Assembly (NCBI GenBank): GCA_902517815.1 | Contig: CABYED010000006.1 | Location: 19,901-83,900 of the forward strand | Direction of reading: 5' to 3' | DNA length: 64,000 bases | Origin: an uncultured SAR116 cluster alpha proteobacterium | GTDB lineage: Bacteria; Pseudomonadota; Alphaproteobacteria; Puniceispirillales; Marisalimonadaceae | Part shown: positions 1 through 9,671 of the stretch, one piece after another | How positions within the stretch are numbered: position 1 is the stretch's first letter | Layout: each line of letters begins with the position of its first letter | Program-made: the position numbers and the translations under genes | Notes under the pieces: model-generated | Told to the model about the DNA's origin: nothing | Seen by the model: the letters and a program-made list of their open reading frames with translations, nothing else | Databases searched by the model: none

Positions 1-489
1 TGATCCAACAGGTGTACGTCTTATTGATTGAAGGTCTAAAAAATCTATAACTCTTTCAACCCTTTCGCGATGCTCTTCTTCTTCCTTTGCCACGGGACCA
101 AAATATAGCGCTTGCATAATAAAATTTTGTTTTTGTTTTAACAATCTTCCGGTCATAAGGTTATCTAATGTGCTCATTCCTTTAAACAATGCTATATTTT
201 GAAATGTTCTAGCAATTCCACTTTTTGCAGCCAATTCAGGTTCCATTTCATTTCTGTCTGTGCCAGCAAAATTTATTGTGCCACTTGTAGGTTTGTAAAA
301 CCCATTTATAACATTTAACATTGAAGACTTACCTGCTCCATTGGGCCCTATGATTGCAAAGACTTCGCCTTTTTTTACATCAAAAGAGACATCCGTTAGA
401 GCTTTTACACCCCCAAAAGCTAAGCTAATGTTTTTAAGCTCTATTGCAGTCTTTCCATAAGGTATTTTTTTTAAATCTTCTAAACTCAT
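1..489 (-). CDS. Branched-chain-type ABC transporter ATPase (LivG family), partial
   Basis: The N-terminal 163 codons of an ABC ATPase run off the left edge of the window. Seen: an N-terminal extension of about 15 residues, a Walker A loop of the form GPNGAGKSS near residues 48-56, and the Q-loop region ARTFQNIALF near 95-104, which is the LivG-type signature. The signature motif and Walker B would lie outside the window. ATG 489-487 directly abuts the stop codon of the acyl-CoA synthetase upstream (stop 492-490), so the two are co-transcribed and probably translationally coupled. Known for the family: LivG energises import of branched-chain amino acids, amides or aromatic/aliphatic acids. 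The link to a fatty-acyl-CoA synthetase suggests a carboxylic acid substrate; that is inference. Confidence 0.93.
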   Translation of the reverse strand, partial: MSLEDLKKIPYGKTAIELKNISLAFGGVKALTDVSFDVKKGEVFAIIGPNGAGKSSMLNVINGFYKPTSGTINFAGTDRNEMEPELAAKSGIARTFQNIALFKGMSTLDNLMTGRLLKQKQNFIMQALYFGPVAKEEEEHRERVERVIDFLDLQSIRRTPVGS

Positions 490-2481
490 TTATTTTTTAC
501 CTTTACTAGATTTCTTTGCTGTAGAAGTAGGTTTCTTAGATTTTGTATTAGGAGTTTTTATTAAATGCCTAATTTCCATAGTTGCACTGATTTTACTTTT
601 TCTTCCATCTTCTAGTGTAAATTCTGTATTGATTGTGGCAGTGTCTTTATCAAGATATAAGTCTTTTATTATATCTTTATACCTACTATTAATTACACTT
701 CTCCTTACTTTTCTTGTTCTGGTTAATTCACCATCATCTGCTTCTAACTCTTTAAATAATAATAAAAATTTTGCAATTTTAGTATTATCAGGAAGTTGTT
801 CATTAACTTTTTTGATTTCATCTTCAATAAGTTCATAAATTTCTTTATGTGCTGCTAGTCCAGTGTACGAGGTAAATGGTAATTGTAATTTCTCAGCAAG
901 TTTCGATACAATAGAAAATCTTATACAAATAATTGCAGTTAAGTATGGTTTTTCAGAACCAATGACTACAGCTTCTCCCACGTAAGGAGAAAATTTTAAT
1001 TTGTTTTCAATATTTTGAGGTGAAAATTTAACACCATCTGATTTAACAGCAATATCATTTACACGATCAAGCACGTTAAGTCTTCCTTTTTCATCAAAAA
1101 AGCCTGCGTCGCCGGTATACATCCAACCTTTTTTGATAGTGTCTTTATAAGCTTTCTCATTATTATAATAGCCGGAAAACATGCTTGGGTGTTTTGTTAT
1201 TATTTCACCAAGTCCATTTGGATCTGGGTCTACAATTTTTACTTCACAATCTGGAAAAGGAACACCTACAGTCTCACAATCCATTGTACCATCTGGCACA
1301 TCCTGCAGTGTGTAAGCGCCCATAAGTTCAGTCTGTCCATAAAGTTGTCTAAGAGGAATACCCATAGCAAGAAAGAACTTAAATGTTTCAGGACCAATGG
1401 CAGCCCCTCCAGTGGCTGCTGATTTAACCTTGCTAAAGCCAAGTCTATCTTTCAATGAAGAAAATAATAGTTTGTCTGCAAGAAAATCTCTTTTTCCCTG
1501 ATCAACAGCTTTTAATCCCCTTTCTACCATAGTGTTAAATAACCATTGAGTTATTTTGGGGGCGTCTAAAATTCTCGATCTCATGTCAGCTGCAATTTGT
1601 TCCCATAATCTAGGAGCTCCAAGCATAAAAGTTGGACCAACTTCTCTCATGTCTTCCATTGCCGTTTCAGGTCTTTCAGGAAAATTTACTTTCATGCCTC
1701 CAACAATATTAAAACCCACACCATAAGTTTGTTCCATTATCCATGGAAATGGTAATACTGAAACGTATTCATCATCCACAGACTTTGGATCAACTTTAAG
1801 ATACCTTATTACATGTTCAATAAACTTAGCACCTGGAAGCATCGCTAATTTAGGATTTGAGGTTGTTCCAGATGTTGTGCATAGAATAGCATTTTTTTCA
1901 CCTGAGATTTTCTCTATCATTTTATTATATTTATTGGGGTCTTTCGAGGCGATCTCTTTTCCTTCTTCAATTAAATCAGTCATGTCAGTGATTTTTGGAT
2001 CGTTTAATTCTTTAAGACCACGACTATCTTCAAAGAAAATATTGATTTGATTATTTTTAGGCCTTTTAATAGTTAATATTTTATCTACTTGTTCTTGATC
2101 TTCTGCATAAACAAAGTTCACTTTTGCAGCATTTATTAAATAGCCAACTTCTTCATCTAATGTATCTCTATATATACCTAAGCTCATTCCACCTACAGCT
2201 TGCGCCGCTAGTTCAAAAAATAGCCAAGAAGGTTTGTTGTCGCCAATTAAACCAATAACATCTCCCGACTTGAAACCTCTTTTAGATAAGCTAAGAGCCA
2301 AATATGAAACGTTATCATTATACTCTTTCCATGTGATTTCGTTCCAAATACCTAAATCTTTATCTCTTAAAGCGACTGTATTTGGTATAGTCTCAGCTCT
2401 GTGTTTCAGAATTTTTGGAAGCGTATCGTGAATATTTGTATCTGGATAATTAGACATATCTACTTTTAAATTTAACCCCAT
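490..2481 (-). CDS. Long-chain acyl-CoA synthetase, ANL superfamily
   Basis: A 663-residue AMP-forming acid:CoA ligase that activates a carboxylate with ATP and then forms the CoA thioester. Seen: the phosphate-binding loop TTSGTTSNPK near residues 202-211, an A5-type motif YGQTE, and the YTGDAG motif preceding the C-terminal subdomain. The length and the insertions are those of eukaryote-like FAA1/FadD15 long-chain ligases. The C-terminal 25 residues are a Lys/Ser/Thr-rich tail, probably disordered. ATG 2481 is kept; Met9 (2457) is an alternative and neither has a strong Shine-Dalgarno sequence. It heads the operon that continues into the LivG-like ATPase, so it may activate the imported acid as it enters (vectorial acylation). 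The substrate cannot be read from sequence. Confidence 0.93.
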   Translation of the reverse strand: MGLNLKVDMSNYPDTNIHDTLPKILKHRAETIPNTVALRDKDLGIWNEITWKEYNDNVSYLALSLSKRGFKSGDVIGLIGDNKPSWLFFELAAQAVGGMSLGIYRDTLDEEVGYLINAAKVNFVYAEDQEQVDKILTIKRPKNNQINIFFEDSRGLKELNDPKITDMTDLIEEGKEIASKDPNKYNKMIEKISGEKNAILCTTSGTTSNPKLAMLPGAKFIEHVIRYLKVDPKSVDDEYVSVLPFPWIMEQTYGVGFNIVGGMKVNFPERPETAMEDMREVGPTFMLGAPRLWEQIAADMRSRILDAPKITQWLFNTMVERGLKAVDQGKRDFLADKLLFSSLKDRLGFSKVKSAATGGAAIGPETFKFFLAMGIPLRQLYGQTELMGAYTLQDVPDGTMDCETVGVPFPDCEVKIVDPDPNGLGEIITKHPSMFSGYYNNEKAYKDTIKKGWMYTGDAGFFDEKGRLNVLDRVNDIAVKSDGVKFSPQNIENKLKFSPYVGEAVVIGSEKPYLTAIICIRFSIVSKLAEKLQLPFTSYTGLAAHKEIYELIEDEIKKVNEQLPDNTKIAKFLLLFKELEADDGELTRTRKVRRSVINSRYKDIIKDLYLDKDTATINTEFTLEDGRKSKISATMEIRHLIKTPNTKSKKPTSTAKKSSKGKK

Positions 2482-2709
2482 AAATATTTAAGTATCTACT
2501 AAACTAGTAAATTACTTACATTAATAAAAATTGATGAGATCAAACTTAGAAATAAGTAGCCCCCCCATATAATTTATAGGCTATCCAAAAAAACATTAAA
2601 ATCAACATAAACTTTAATAAAATTAAAAAAAAATTATCTCATTTGTTTTCAATGACTTATTTGATAAAAAAACTATGTTTTAAAGCAAAAAACTTAATTA
2701 ATTTACTTG

Positions 2710-4419
2710 TTAAACAAAAGAATCATCTGTTAACTGAACTATGGTTGCTCCTTTCGTAACGATTTTGAAATGAGACTCTACCCTAGGCAAAATATGAAAA
2801 TCAAAAAAATCAGCGGAGATAATTTTACTTTTTAGAAAATTTTCATTTTGAGATTTTTCTGACAATTTTAATTTAGCTTTAAGTTTTCCTTTATGCATAA
2901 GCCATCCACCAATCAAATAGCCAAACCCCATCATGTAATCAAAACTAATACAAGATAGCATCTCAGCATCATCTCTATTTTCTAAAACAAAATCTAGAGT
3001 GTTTGATGCTAAGGCAATCATAGTTGACATTTCTTGATTTTGTTCGCACTCGACTCTAATTTCTTCTAAAAATTCTTTTGCAGTTTTCCCATTATCTTTT
3101 AAAGTTTTTCTAAACATAAAGTCATTGGCTTGAATAGCATTAGTGCCTTCATATATTGGTAATATTCTTGCATCTCTCATATACTGAGCGGCACCAGTTT
3201 CTTCAATGAAACCCATACCCCCGTGGATTTGTAGTCCATTACTCGTAACTTCTTGTGCTAATTCAGTTGACCAACCTTTGATTATAGGAATTAAAAAACC
3301 TTCTTTCAATTTACATTTTTCATTACCGTTATGCGCTCTTTCCATAATTTCGGATGAAACTAATATTAAAGCACGCATCGCCTCTGTAAGACTGCGCATG
3401 GATAAAAGCAGTCTTTTTACATCACCATGTCCTATTATCGGCGTGCCTTTTTCTCTGTTAATAGGAGTTCCTTGAATTCTTGTGTTTGCGTACTCTAATG
3501 CTTTTTGTCTGGCAGCCTCAGAAATTGCCATCCCTTGAAGTCCTACATCGAACCGTGCTCTGTTCATCATAATAAACATGTATTCAATGCCTCTACCTTC
3601 TTCTCCCAACATATAACCGATAGCGCCTTCATTCTCTCCGTAAGACATAACTGCTGTTGGGCTTGCTTTTATACCCATCTTATGTTCGATGGATATGCAT
3701 TTAAGATCATTTCTAATTGTATATTCACCACTTTCATCTTTTAGGAATTTTGGAATTATAAAAGTAGAAATACCTTTTATACCTTCAGGTGCTCCCTCAG
3801 TTCTTGCAAGGACTAGATGAATTATATTTTCTGACATATCATGTTCACCATAAGTGATATATATTTTTTGTCCTTTTATTCTCCAATTCTCACCATCATG
3901 TTCAGCTTTAGTTTTTATTGTAGCTAGATCTGTTCCAGATTGAGGTTCTGTTAAATTCATAGTGCCTGTCCAGGCTCCAGAATTAAACTTGGGTAGATAA
4001 GTTTTTTTCTCTTCATCTGTGCCTACAAGAGTAAATGCGTCAATTAATCCTTGAGTTAATAAGCTACATAACGCAAAAGACATATTCGCTCCATGCCAAT
4101 ATTCATTAATTGCAGCGCTCATTCTAGCTGGTAGTCCCATACCATCATAATTAGAATCACTTGCTACTCCAATCCAGCCTCCCTTAGCAATTTCTGAAAA
4201 GGCATGACTAAATCCTTCAGGTGTTTCAACTTCGTGATCTTGCCGAAGAATAGGATTATTCTTATCACCAAAATGATTTAGAGGTGCTAAGTAATTATCG
4301 GCTAGCTTTCCAGCCTCAGACAGAACTGCGTCAATTGTTGTATCATCAAGATCCTCATGAGTAGGCAAAAGGTTTTCTAAAACAAATTTTGTGTCCTCTA
4401 AAGGAGACGTGTAACCCAT
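2710..4419 (-). CDS. Acyl-CoA dehydrogenase, DmdC-like
   Basis: A 569-residue FAD-dependent acyl-CoA dehydrogenase, longer than the usual 380 residues and matching the DmdC/FadE-like subfamily, which has an added C-terminal domain. Seen: the FAD/substrate segment MNLTEPQSGTDL near residues 154-165 and the catalytic-base segment IYEGTNAIQ near 422-430, with Glu424 as the presumed base. DmdC in DMSP demethylation oxidises 3-methylmercaptopropionyl-CoA to the enoyl-CoA, but the subfamily also takes ordinary short and medium acyl-CoAs. It is divergent from a DmdB-like ligase 76 bp away, so the two probably share a control region. No dmdA or dmdD is in the window, so a DMSP role is an inference only. 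Confidence 0.9.
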   Translation of the reverse strand: MGYTSPLEDTKFVLENLLPTHEDLDDTTIDAVLSEAGKLADNYLAPLNHFGDKNNPILRQDHEVETPEGFSHAFSEIAKGGWIGVASDSNYDGMGLPARMSAAINEYWHGANMSFALCSLLTQGLIDAFTLVGTDEEKKTYLPKFNSGAWTGTMNLTEPQSGTDLATIKTKAEHDGENWRIKGQKIYITYGEHDMSENIIHLVLARTEGAPEGIKGISTFIIPKFLKDESGEYTIRNDLKCISIEHKMGIKASPTAVMSYGENEGAIGYMLGEEGRGIEYMFIMMNRARFDVGLQGMAISEAARQKALEYANTRIQGTPINREKGTPIIGHGDVKRLLLSMRSLTEAMRALILVSSEIMERAHNGNEKCKLKEGFLIPIIKGWSTELAQEVTSNGLQIHGGMGFIEETGAAQYMRDARILPIYEGTNAIQANDFMFRKTLKDNGKTAKEFLEEIRVECEQNQEMSTMIALASNTLDFVLENRDDAEMLSCISFDYMMGFGYLIGGWLMHKGKLKAKLKLSEKSQNENFLKSKIISADFFDFHILPRVESHFKIVTKGATIVQLTDDSFV

Positions 4420-4480
4420 TTAAAACTCCGGTATATTTTCATAGTTGATAAAATCCAGCACTACTATTATGAATATTATT

Positions 4481-4486
4481 AGGAGG
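4481..4486 (+). promoter_or_regulatory. Ribosome-binding site fixing the start of the DmdB-like ligase
   Basis: A full consensus AGGAGG ends nine bases before ATG 4496. The same frame is open upstream to 4445, but only the 4496 start has a Shine-Dalgarno sequence. The N-terminus it gives (MSEIENG, then NKANYASLSPLSFLERT) matches the usual beginning of this ligase family. Confidence 0.85.
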
Positions 4487-4495
4487 AAATCAACT

Positions 4496-6133
4496 ATGTC
4501 TGAAATAGAAAATGGTTTAAGTAAAAATAAAGCAAATTATGCCTCGTTAAGTCCTTTATCATTTCTAGAAAGAACAAGAAAAACATTCCCAAATCAAATT
4601 GCTATTGAATATAAAGATTATAAATTAACTTACCAGCAAGCTGGTGAAAGATGTGAAGCATTAGCAGAATTTGTTAGAAATAAAAATTATGCTGACGGAA
4701 GTACAATCGCAGTAATGCTACCTAACATTCCAGTTATGTGGGAGTGTCATTTTGGTATACCGATGGCAACTGGTGTCTTGAACGCAATTAATACAAGACT
4801 TGATAGTTTTACTGTTCGTTTTATTCTTGAACATGGAGAATCTAAAATTTTCATTTATGATTCTGAATATAGTCAAATAGTTGAGAAAGCCATAGAGAAT
4901 TTAAAAAATCCTCCATTATTAATTGAATATGTTGATAAAATTGCTGGTAATCGAAGGTCTAGTTTTGCAGAGAAATTTAACTGCCTGGACTATGAGACAG
5001 AATTAGAAAAATTTTTTGGTTTTAAATTTGAACATGTTTTGCCAACTGATGAGTGGAATTCAATCGCTTTGAATTACACCTCTGGAACAACGGGCAACCC
5101 AAAGGGAGTTGTTTATCACCATCGTGGCGCATACTTGAATGCCATTGGTAATACGCTTACCTGGGACTTACCAATGCACCCTAAGTATTTATGGACACTT
5201 CCTATGTTTCATTGCAATGGATGGTGCTTTCCTTGGACTATTACTGAAAGAGCAGGCACTCATGTTTGCTTAAGACAACCAGCTGGAGAATTAATTGTGG
5301 AGGCTTTTCAAAAACACAATATAACTCATTTGTGTGGGGCCCCAATTGTAATGCAAATGGTAGCAGATTATTTATTACAAAATAAAATATCTCTTAAATC
5401 AAAAATTAAAATGATGACTGCTGGTGCCCCTCCTCCTGAGGCTGTTCTGAGTAAAATGGAGACCTGTGGTATTGATGTCATTCATGTTTATGGCCTTACA
5501 GAAATTTATGGGCCTGCCGTTGTTTGCGCATGGCATCCAGAGTGGAACCAATATGATGCCTCTGAACAGGCTAAATTAAAAGCAAGGCAAGGTGTTGTTT
5601 ACTCTGTACAAGAAAATATGAAAATTATAGATCCTGAAACTAAAAAAGAAGTTCCAAAAGATGGAATATCATTAGGTGAAGTCTTCATAAGAGGTAATAT
5701 AACTATGAAAGGTTACCTAAAAAATAAAAAAGCAACTGATGAGGCTTTTGAAGATGGTTGGTTTCATACTGGTGACTTAGGTGTTTGGTATGATGATGGA
5801 TATATTCAACTTAAGGATAGATCAAAAGATATAATTATATCTGGAGGTGAAAACATATCCTCCATTGAGGTAGAAGACGCTATATATAAACACCCTGATG
5901 TTATTGCAGTGGCAGTTGTCGCAAAAGAAGACGAAAAATGGGGTGAAACACCTTGTGCATTTGTAGAAGTAAGTGAAGGATCTTCCATTGGAGAGACAGA
6001 GTTAAGAGATCATTGTAAATCTTTACTAGCTGGATTTAAAGTACCAAGATATTTTAATTTTGTGGAGCTTCCGAAAACAAGCACAGGAAAAATACAAAAA
6101 TTTAAACTAAGAGAACAAGCAAAACTTGTTTGA
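4496..6133 (+). CDS. Acyl-CoA ligase, DmdB-like (medium/methylmercapto-acyl type)
   Basis: A 545-residue AMP-forming acyl-CoA ligase. The N-terminal NYASLSPLSFLERT is the characteristic opening of the family that contains DmdB (3-methylmercaptopropionate-CoA ligase) and many medium-chain ligases. Seen: P-loop YTSGTTGNPKG near residues 194-204, VYGLTE motif, WFHTGDLG, and the C-terminal PKTSTGKIQK with the adenylation Lys. The start at 4496 is set by a perfect AGGAGG. It is divergent from the DmdC-like dehydrogenase, giving a ligase plus dehydrogenase pair that could carry an acid to an enoyl-CoA. Many organisms use this ligase for fatty acids, so the substrate is open. Its 3' end lies one base from the convergent ferredoxin oxidoreductase gene. 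Confidence 0.93.
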   Translation: MSEIENGLSKNKANYASLSPLSFLERTRKTFPNQIAIEYKDYKLTYQQAGERCEALAEFVRNKNYADGSTIAVMLPNIPVMWECHFGIPMATGVLNAINTRLDSFTVRFILEHGESKIFIYDSEYSQIVEKAIENLKNPPLLIEYVDKIAGNRRSSFAEKFNCLDYETELEKFFGFKFEHVLPTDEWNSIALNYTSGTTGNPKGVVYHHRGAYLNAIGNTLTWDLPMHPKYLWTLPMFHCNGWCFPWTITERAGTHVCLRQPAGELIVEAFQKHNITHLCGAPIVMQMVADYLLQNKISLKSKIKMMTAGAPPPEAVLSKMETCGIDVIHVYGLTEIYGPAVVCAWHPEWNQYDASEQAKLKARQGVVYSVQENMKIIDPETKKEVPKDGISLGEVFIRGNITMKGYLKNKKATDEAFEDGWFHTGDLGVWYDDGYIQLKDRSKDIIISGGENISSIEVEDAIYKHPDVIAVAVVAKEDEKWGETPCAFVEVSEGSSIGETELRDHCKSLLAGFKVPRYFNFVELPKTSTGKIQKFKLREQAKLV

Positions 6134-6134
6134 T

Positions 6135-9100
6135 TTAACTTACTTTTTTTAAATTCTGGTTATTTAGAATTTTATCAAAAGATTTATCCCATTTTTCTTC
6201 AGCAATTTTTATATTTTTTTCTTTAACATGACCATACCCTTTTATTGATAAAGGTATATCAAGAAATTCGATAATTTTTTTATAATTATTATCATTTAAA
6301 ATTTCAGATATTTTATTAATAGTAGTAATAGTTTTTTTAGCTAAAGCACGTTCTTTTTTTCTTTCTGATGTATATCCAAATATATCTAATTTTGTTCCTC
6401 TCAGAAATTTAAGATAAGACAATACTTTGAAAACTTTATATACCCAATGACCAAACCTTCTTTTAAGTAGATGACCTGTTTCAGGATCTTTTTTAGAGAA
6501 CAAAGGTGGTGCTAGATAGTATTCTAATTTCGCGTTTTTATTTTCATTTAAAAAGGTTTGGGCAAAATCCCCACTAGTATGTAATCTAGCAACTTCATAT
6601 TCATCTTTGTATCTCATAGCTCTAAATAAAGTAAGAGCAGCTTTTCTGGATAGAGGTAATTCTTTTTCTGAATTTTTTATTTGGTTTTCTTTTTCAATTA
6701 CTTTTTTTACATTAGAAAGAAAAATTTTTGAATACTCTTTGTTTTGATATTTTTCAAGGATGCCAGAAAAATTATCTACATATTTATTTATTGATATATT
6801 CTCTGACATTTTTGGGTTTAAGCCTGCTGCATCAAATACTGATTGAGGTTGTTCGCACAATAATCGTCCCCAATTGAAAGCCATTAGGTTTTGTTTAATA
6901 GCCACTCCATTCAACTCTATAGCTTTTTGCAGAGAAGCAACCTCTATTGGAAGAAGTCCTTTTTGAGCCGCTATTCCTAACATCATTATATTTGCAGAAA
7001 CTGTGTCGCCTACTAAAGCTTCTGCTAAGTTGGATATATCAATAAAATCTATATTTTCAGTTTGAAGATGATTTTCTAAATGTTTTTTTAATAAGCTATC
7101 ATCGACAACTGTACCAATATGAACGCCAGCAACTCCAACTGGCTCTACTCTTCCATTTATTATGGCATTCGTTTTTATAGGATTTAATGTTCTAGTAATA
7201 GAAGGAGAAACTGACACAACAGCGTCACACCCTATAAGTACGTCTGCTGTTTCATTTGGAAGTCTTGCAGATCTATCATAAAGTGATTTTTCTTTTCCAA
7301 TTCTGATTTGACTAGTTACGGCTCCATTTTTTTGGGCTAATCCAGTAAAATTCATTGATTGTGCAAAAAGCTTATCAATTCGAGCAGCCATAACTATAAT
7401 AGCTGCAACAGTTGAAACTCCGGTGCCACCAATACCTGCCATTATTATATTTTGAATATTTTTTAAGTCTTTCTTGGGTTTTTTTAACGTATTAATTGTC
7501 TTTGGAATTTCAGGGAAAGTCTCTTTTTCTTTGATTGAAATACTACCAGCTTGCACACCTATGAAACTTGGACAAAATCCTTTTTTACAAGAATAATCCT
7601 TATTACAAACACTTTGATCAATTTGTCGTTTAGTTCCATCAAAATGCTCAACGGGTTTCACAGCCACGCAATTTGATTTTTCAGCACAGTCTCCACATCC
7701 CTCACAAACATCAGGATTAATATACATTTTAATATCTCGATCTTGAACATATCCCCTTTTTCGTCTTCTTCGAAGTTCTGTTGCACAAGTTTGCACATAA
7801 ATTATTGCTGTAACTCCTGAGATTTCTCTTACTTCTTTTTGAATATTTATAAGTTCATCTCTATGAAATATTCCAACTTTGTCTGCAAATAACTTTGTTT
7901 CTTTGAACTGTTCTGGTTCATCTGATACAACATAAATTTTTTTAACACCTTCTGCTGCAAGTTGTTTAGAAATTGCCCATGGAGTTGCTCCACCAATGGC
8001 CTTTTGACCACCAGTCATTGCTACTGCATCATTGTAAAGAATTTTAAATGTTATGTTAACATTTGCTGAAACGGCTGCTCTTATTGCTAGAGAACCAGAG
8101 TGAGCATATGTTCCGTCTCCAATATTTTGAAATGTATGTTTATGATTTGAAAATGGAGCTCTTCCTATCCAATGTCCACCCTCGCCGCCCATTTGGCTAA
8201 AATTAGTTAATTTTTCAGGATGGAGAAAATATCCAATAGAGTGGCAACCAATACCAATTCCAACAACTTCTTCGTCAGGTGTCTTAGTTCCTGAGTTGTG
8301 GGGACATCCTGCACAATACCAAGGTGTTCTTGAAACAACTGGTGGTAAATTTCCACCAATTGCTTCTGATTTTGTTTTGGGAATATCAATGCTTATCGAA
8401 GAATGGATAGCTTTTTTTAGCAAACAATCTGCGATAATATCACTGGATAATTCTGATATCTTCGGAACTAACTCCTCTTTAGCGGAAGCATCTAACTTTC
8501 CAGATAATCGAGGTCTTGATTTGGAATTAAAAAGAATATGAGCAACTTGTTCTTCTACAATACTAGCTTTTTCTTCTATAACTAAAATTTCTTCAAAGTT
8601 TTTACAAAAATTAATTATTTCTTGGTCTATTAATGGCCAGGGAATTTTGCATGCAAATAGACCAATTCCACTCCTTTCAGGATCTTTAATGCCAATTTTA
8701 TCTAAAGCATCTATAGTTTCTGTAGTAGCTTTTCCAACAGAAATTATACCCAATGTTTTTTTTGTTGGATTAAATATCACATTATTAATTTTGTTTTGTT
8801 TAATAAAATCCTTAGACGCAGGTATTCTTCTTTTAATTAGCGCTGCTTCTCTATCTAAAGCTGGGTCATGTCTATTGACATGAACATTAATTGGATTTTC
8901 CAACTTGGATGAAATAGGTCTTAATTTCCCGAGGTCAATCACAGAATTTGAATCAGCTGTATCACTTGTAATTTTGAGTGCAACACATACGCCTGCATGA
9001 CGTGACAAGGCAAAAGCTTGCAGACCCATTGGTATAACTTCATCTACATTTGCTGGATAAAAAACTGGAATACCTGCAGAAATAAGAGATTGCTCTGATT

Positions 9101-9575
9101 GATATGCAATAGTAGAACTTTTCCCAATTGGATCGTCTGCAACTGCTAATACCATCCCCCCTTTTTTTGAAACACCACCCATATTGGCGTGTCTTAAAGC
9201 ATCCATAGATCTATCTAAACCTGGCCCTTTCCCATACCACATTGAAAAAACACCATCTATTTGGGGTCTGTCATATAAACCGAGCATTTGGGTTCCCCAA
9301 GCTGCAGTAGCAGCTAATTCCTCATTCACTGCTGGTTGAAAAATTATATTATGTTTTTCTAGATGTTTTTTTGATCTTCCAAGTTCTAAATCAAGTGTCC
9401 CAAGTGGTGATCCCGGGTATCCACTGACATAACCATGTGTTACTAATCCATTATCTTTGTCGAGTTTTGCTTGTTCGATTAAAAGACGTACTAGTGCTTG
9501 AACACCATTCATCAGTGCTAAATCATTGTCCTTAGTAAAACAATCGTCTAATCTAATATTATCAATGTAATTCAA
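6135..9575 (-). CDS. Indolepyruvate ferredoxin oxidoreductase, fused alpha-beta-gamma subunits
   Basis: A 1146-residue fusion that oxidatively decarboxylates 2-oxoacids (aryl-pyruvates in the characterised family) to acyl-CoA, reducing ferredoxin. Domains in order: pyrimidine-binding core with GYPGSPLG near residues 52-59; ThDP domain with WYCAGCPHNSG near 419-429, GDGTY near 487-491 and NDAVAMTGGQ near 515-524; a 4Fe-4S segment CEGCGDC near 624-630 with further Cys near 657-668; then the gamma domain beginning GIGGTGVST near 714-722. The length is normal for the fused bacterial form. ATG 9575 is divergent from an acyl-CoA ligase 96 bp away. Expected role: catabolism of transaminated aromatic (or branched) amino acids under conditions with reduced-ferredoxin demand. 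Confidence 0.95.
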   Translation of the reverse strand: MNYIDNIRLDDCFTKDNDLALMNGVQALVRLLIEQAKLDKDNGLVTHGYVSGYPGSPLGTLDLELGRSKKHLEKHNIIFQPAVNEELAATAAWGTQMLGLYDRPQIDGVFSMWYGKGPGLDRSMDALRHANMGGVSKKGGMVLAVADDPIGKSSTIAYQSEQSLISAGIPVFYPANVDEVIPMGLQAFALSRHAGVCVALKITSDTADSNSVIDLGKLRPISSKLENPINVHVNRHDPALDREAALIKRRIPASKDFIKQNKINNVIFNPTKKTLGIISVGKATTETIDALDKIGIKDPERSGIGLFACKIPWPLIDQEIINFCKNFEEILVIEEKASIVEEQVAHILFNSKSRPRLSGKLDASAKEELVPKISELSSDIIADCLLKKAIHSSISIDIPKTKSEAIGGNLPPVVSRTPWYCAGCPHNSGTKTPDEEVVGIGIGCHSIGYFLHPEKLTNFSQMGGEGGHWIGRAPFSNHKHTFQNIGDGTYAHSGSLAIRAAVSANVNITFKILYNDAVAMTGGQKAIGGATPWAISKQLAAEGVKKIYVVSDEPEQFKETKLFADKVGIFHRDELINIQKEVREISGVTAIIYVQTCATELRRRRKRGYVQDRDIKMYINPDVCEGCGDCAEKSNCVAVKPVEHFDGTKRQIDQSVCNKDYSCKKGFCPSFIGVQAGSISIKEKETFPEIPKTINTLKKPKKDLKNIQNIIMAGIGGTGVSTVAAIIVMAARIDKLFAQSMNFTGLAQKNGAVTSQIRIGKEKSLYDRSARLPNETADVLIGCDAVVSVSPSITRTLNPIKTNAIINGRVEPVGVAGVHIGTVVDDSLLKKHLENHLQTENIDFIDISNLAEALVGDTVSANIMMLGIAAQKGLLPIEVASLQKAIELNGVAIKQNLMAFNWGRLLCEQPQSVFDAAGLNPKMSENISINKYVDNFSGILEKYQNKEYSKIFLSNVKKVIEKENQIKNSEKELPLSRKAALTLFRAMRYKDEYEVARLHTSGDFAQTFLNENKNAKLEYYLAPPLFSKKDPETGHLLKRRFGHWVYKVFKVLSYLKFLRGTKLDIFGYTSERKKERALAKKTITTINKISEILNDNNYKKIIEFLDIPLSIKGYGHVKEKNIKIAEEKWDKSFDKILNNQNLKKVS

Positions 9576-9671
9576 AGCTGACCCGATGTAATTTTGTTCA
9601 TGATTAATTTAAATAATTAAAATGATTTTAACAAGTAGTAAGAATAATTTAAGGAAAGGTGATTATTTTTT

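Noticed and set aside
2557..2583. Inverted repeat TAGCC/GGCTA in the 228-bp gap 2482-2709
   Set aside because: Only five to six pairs around a 17-base loop, without a U tract; no support for a terminator.
2710..6133. Complete DMSP demethylation operon
   Set aside because: DmdA and DmdD are absent; only the less specific ligase and dehydrogenase are present.
8207..8541. Open frames on both strands inside the ferredoxin oxidoreductase gene
   Set aside because: They lie wholly within a well-supported 1146-codon gene and show no domain or ribosome-binding site.
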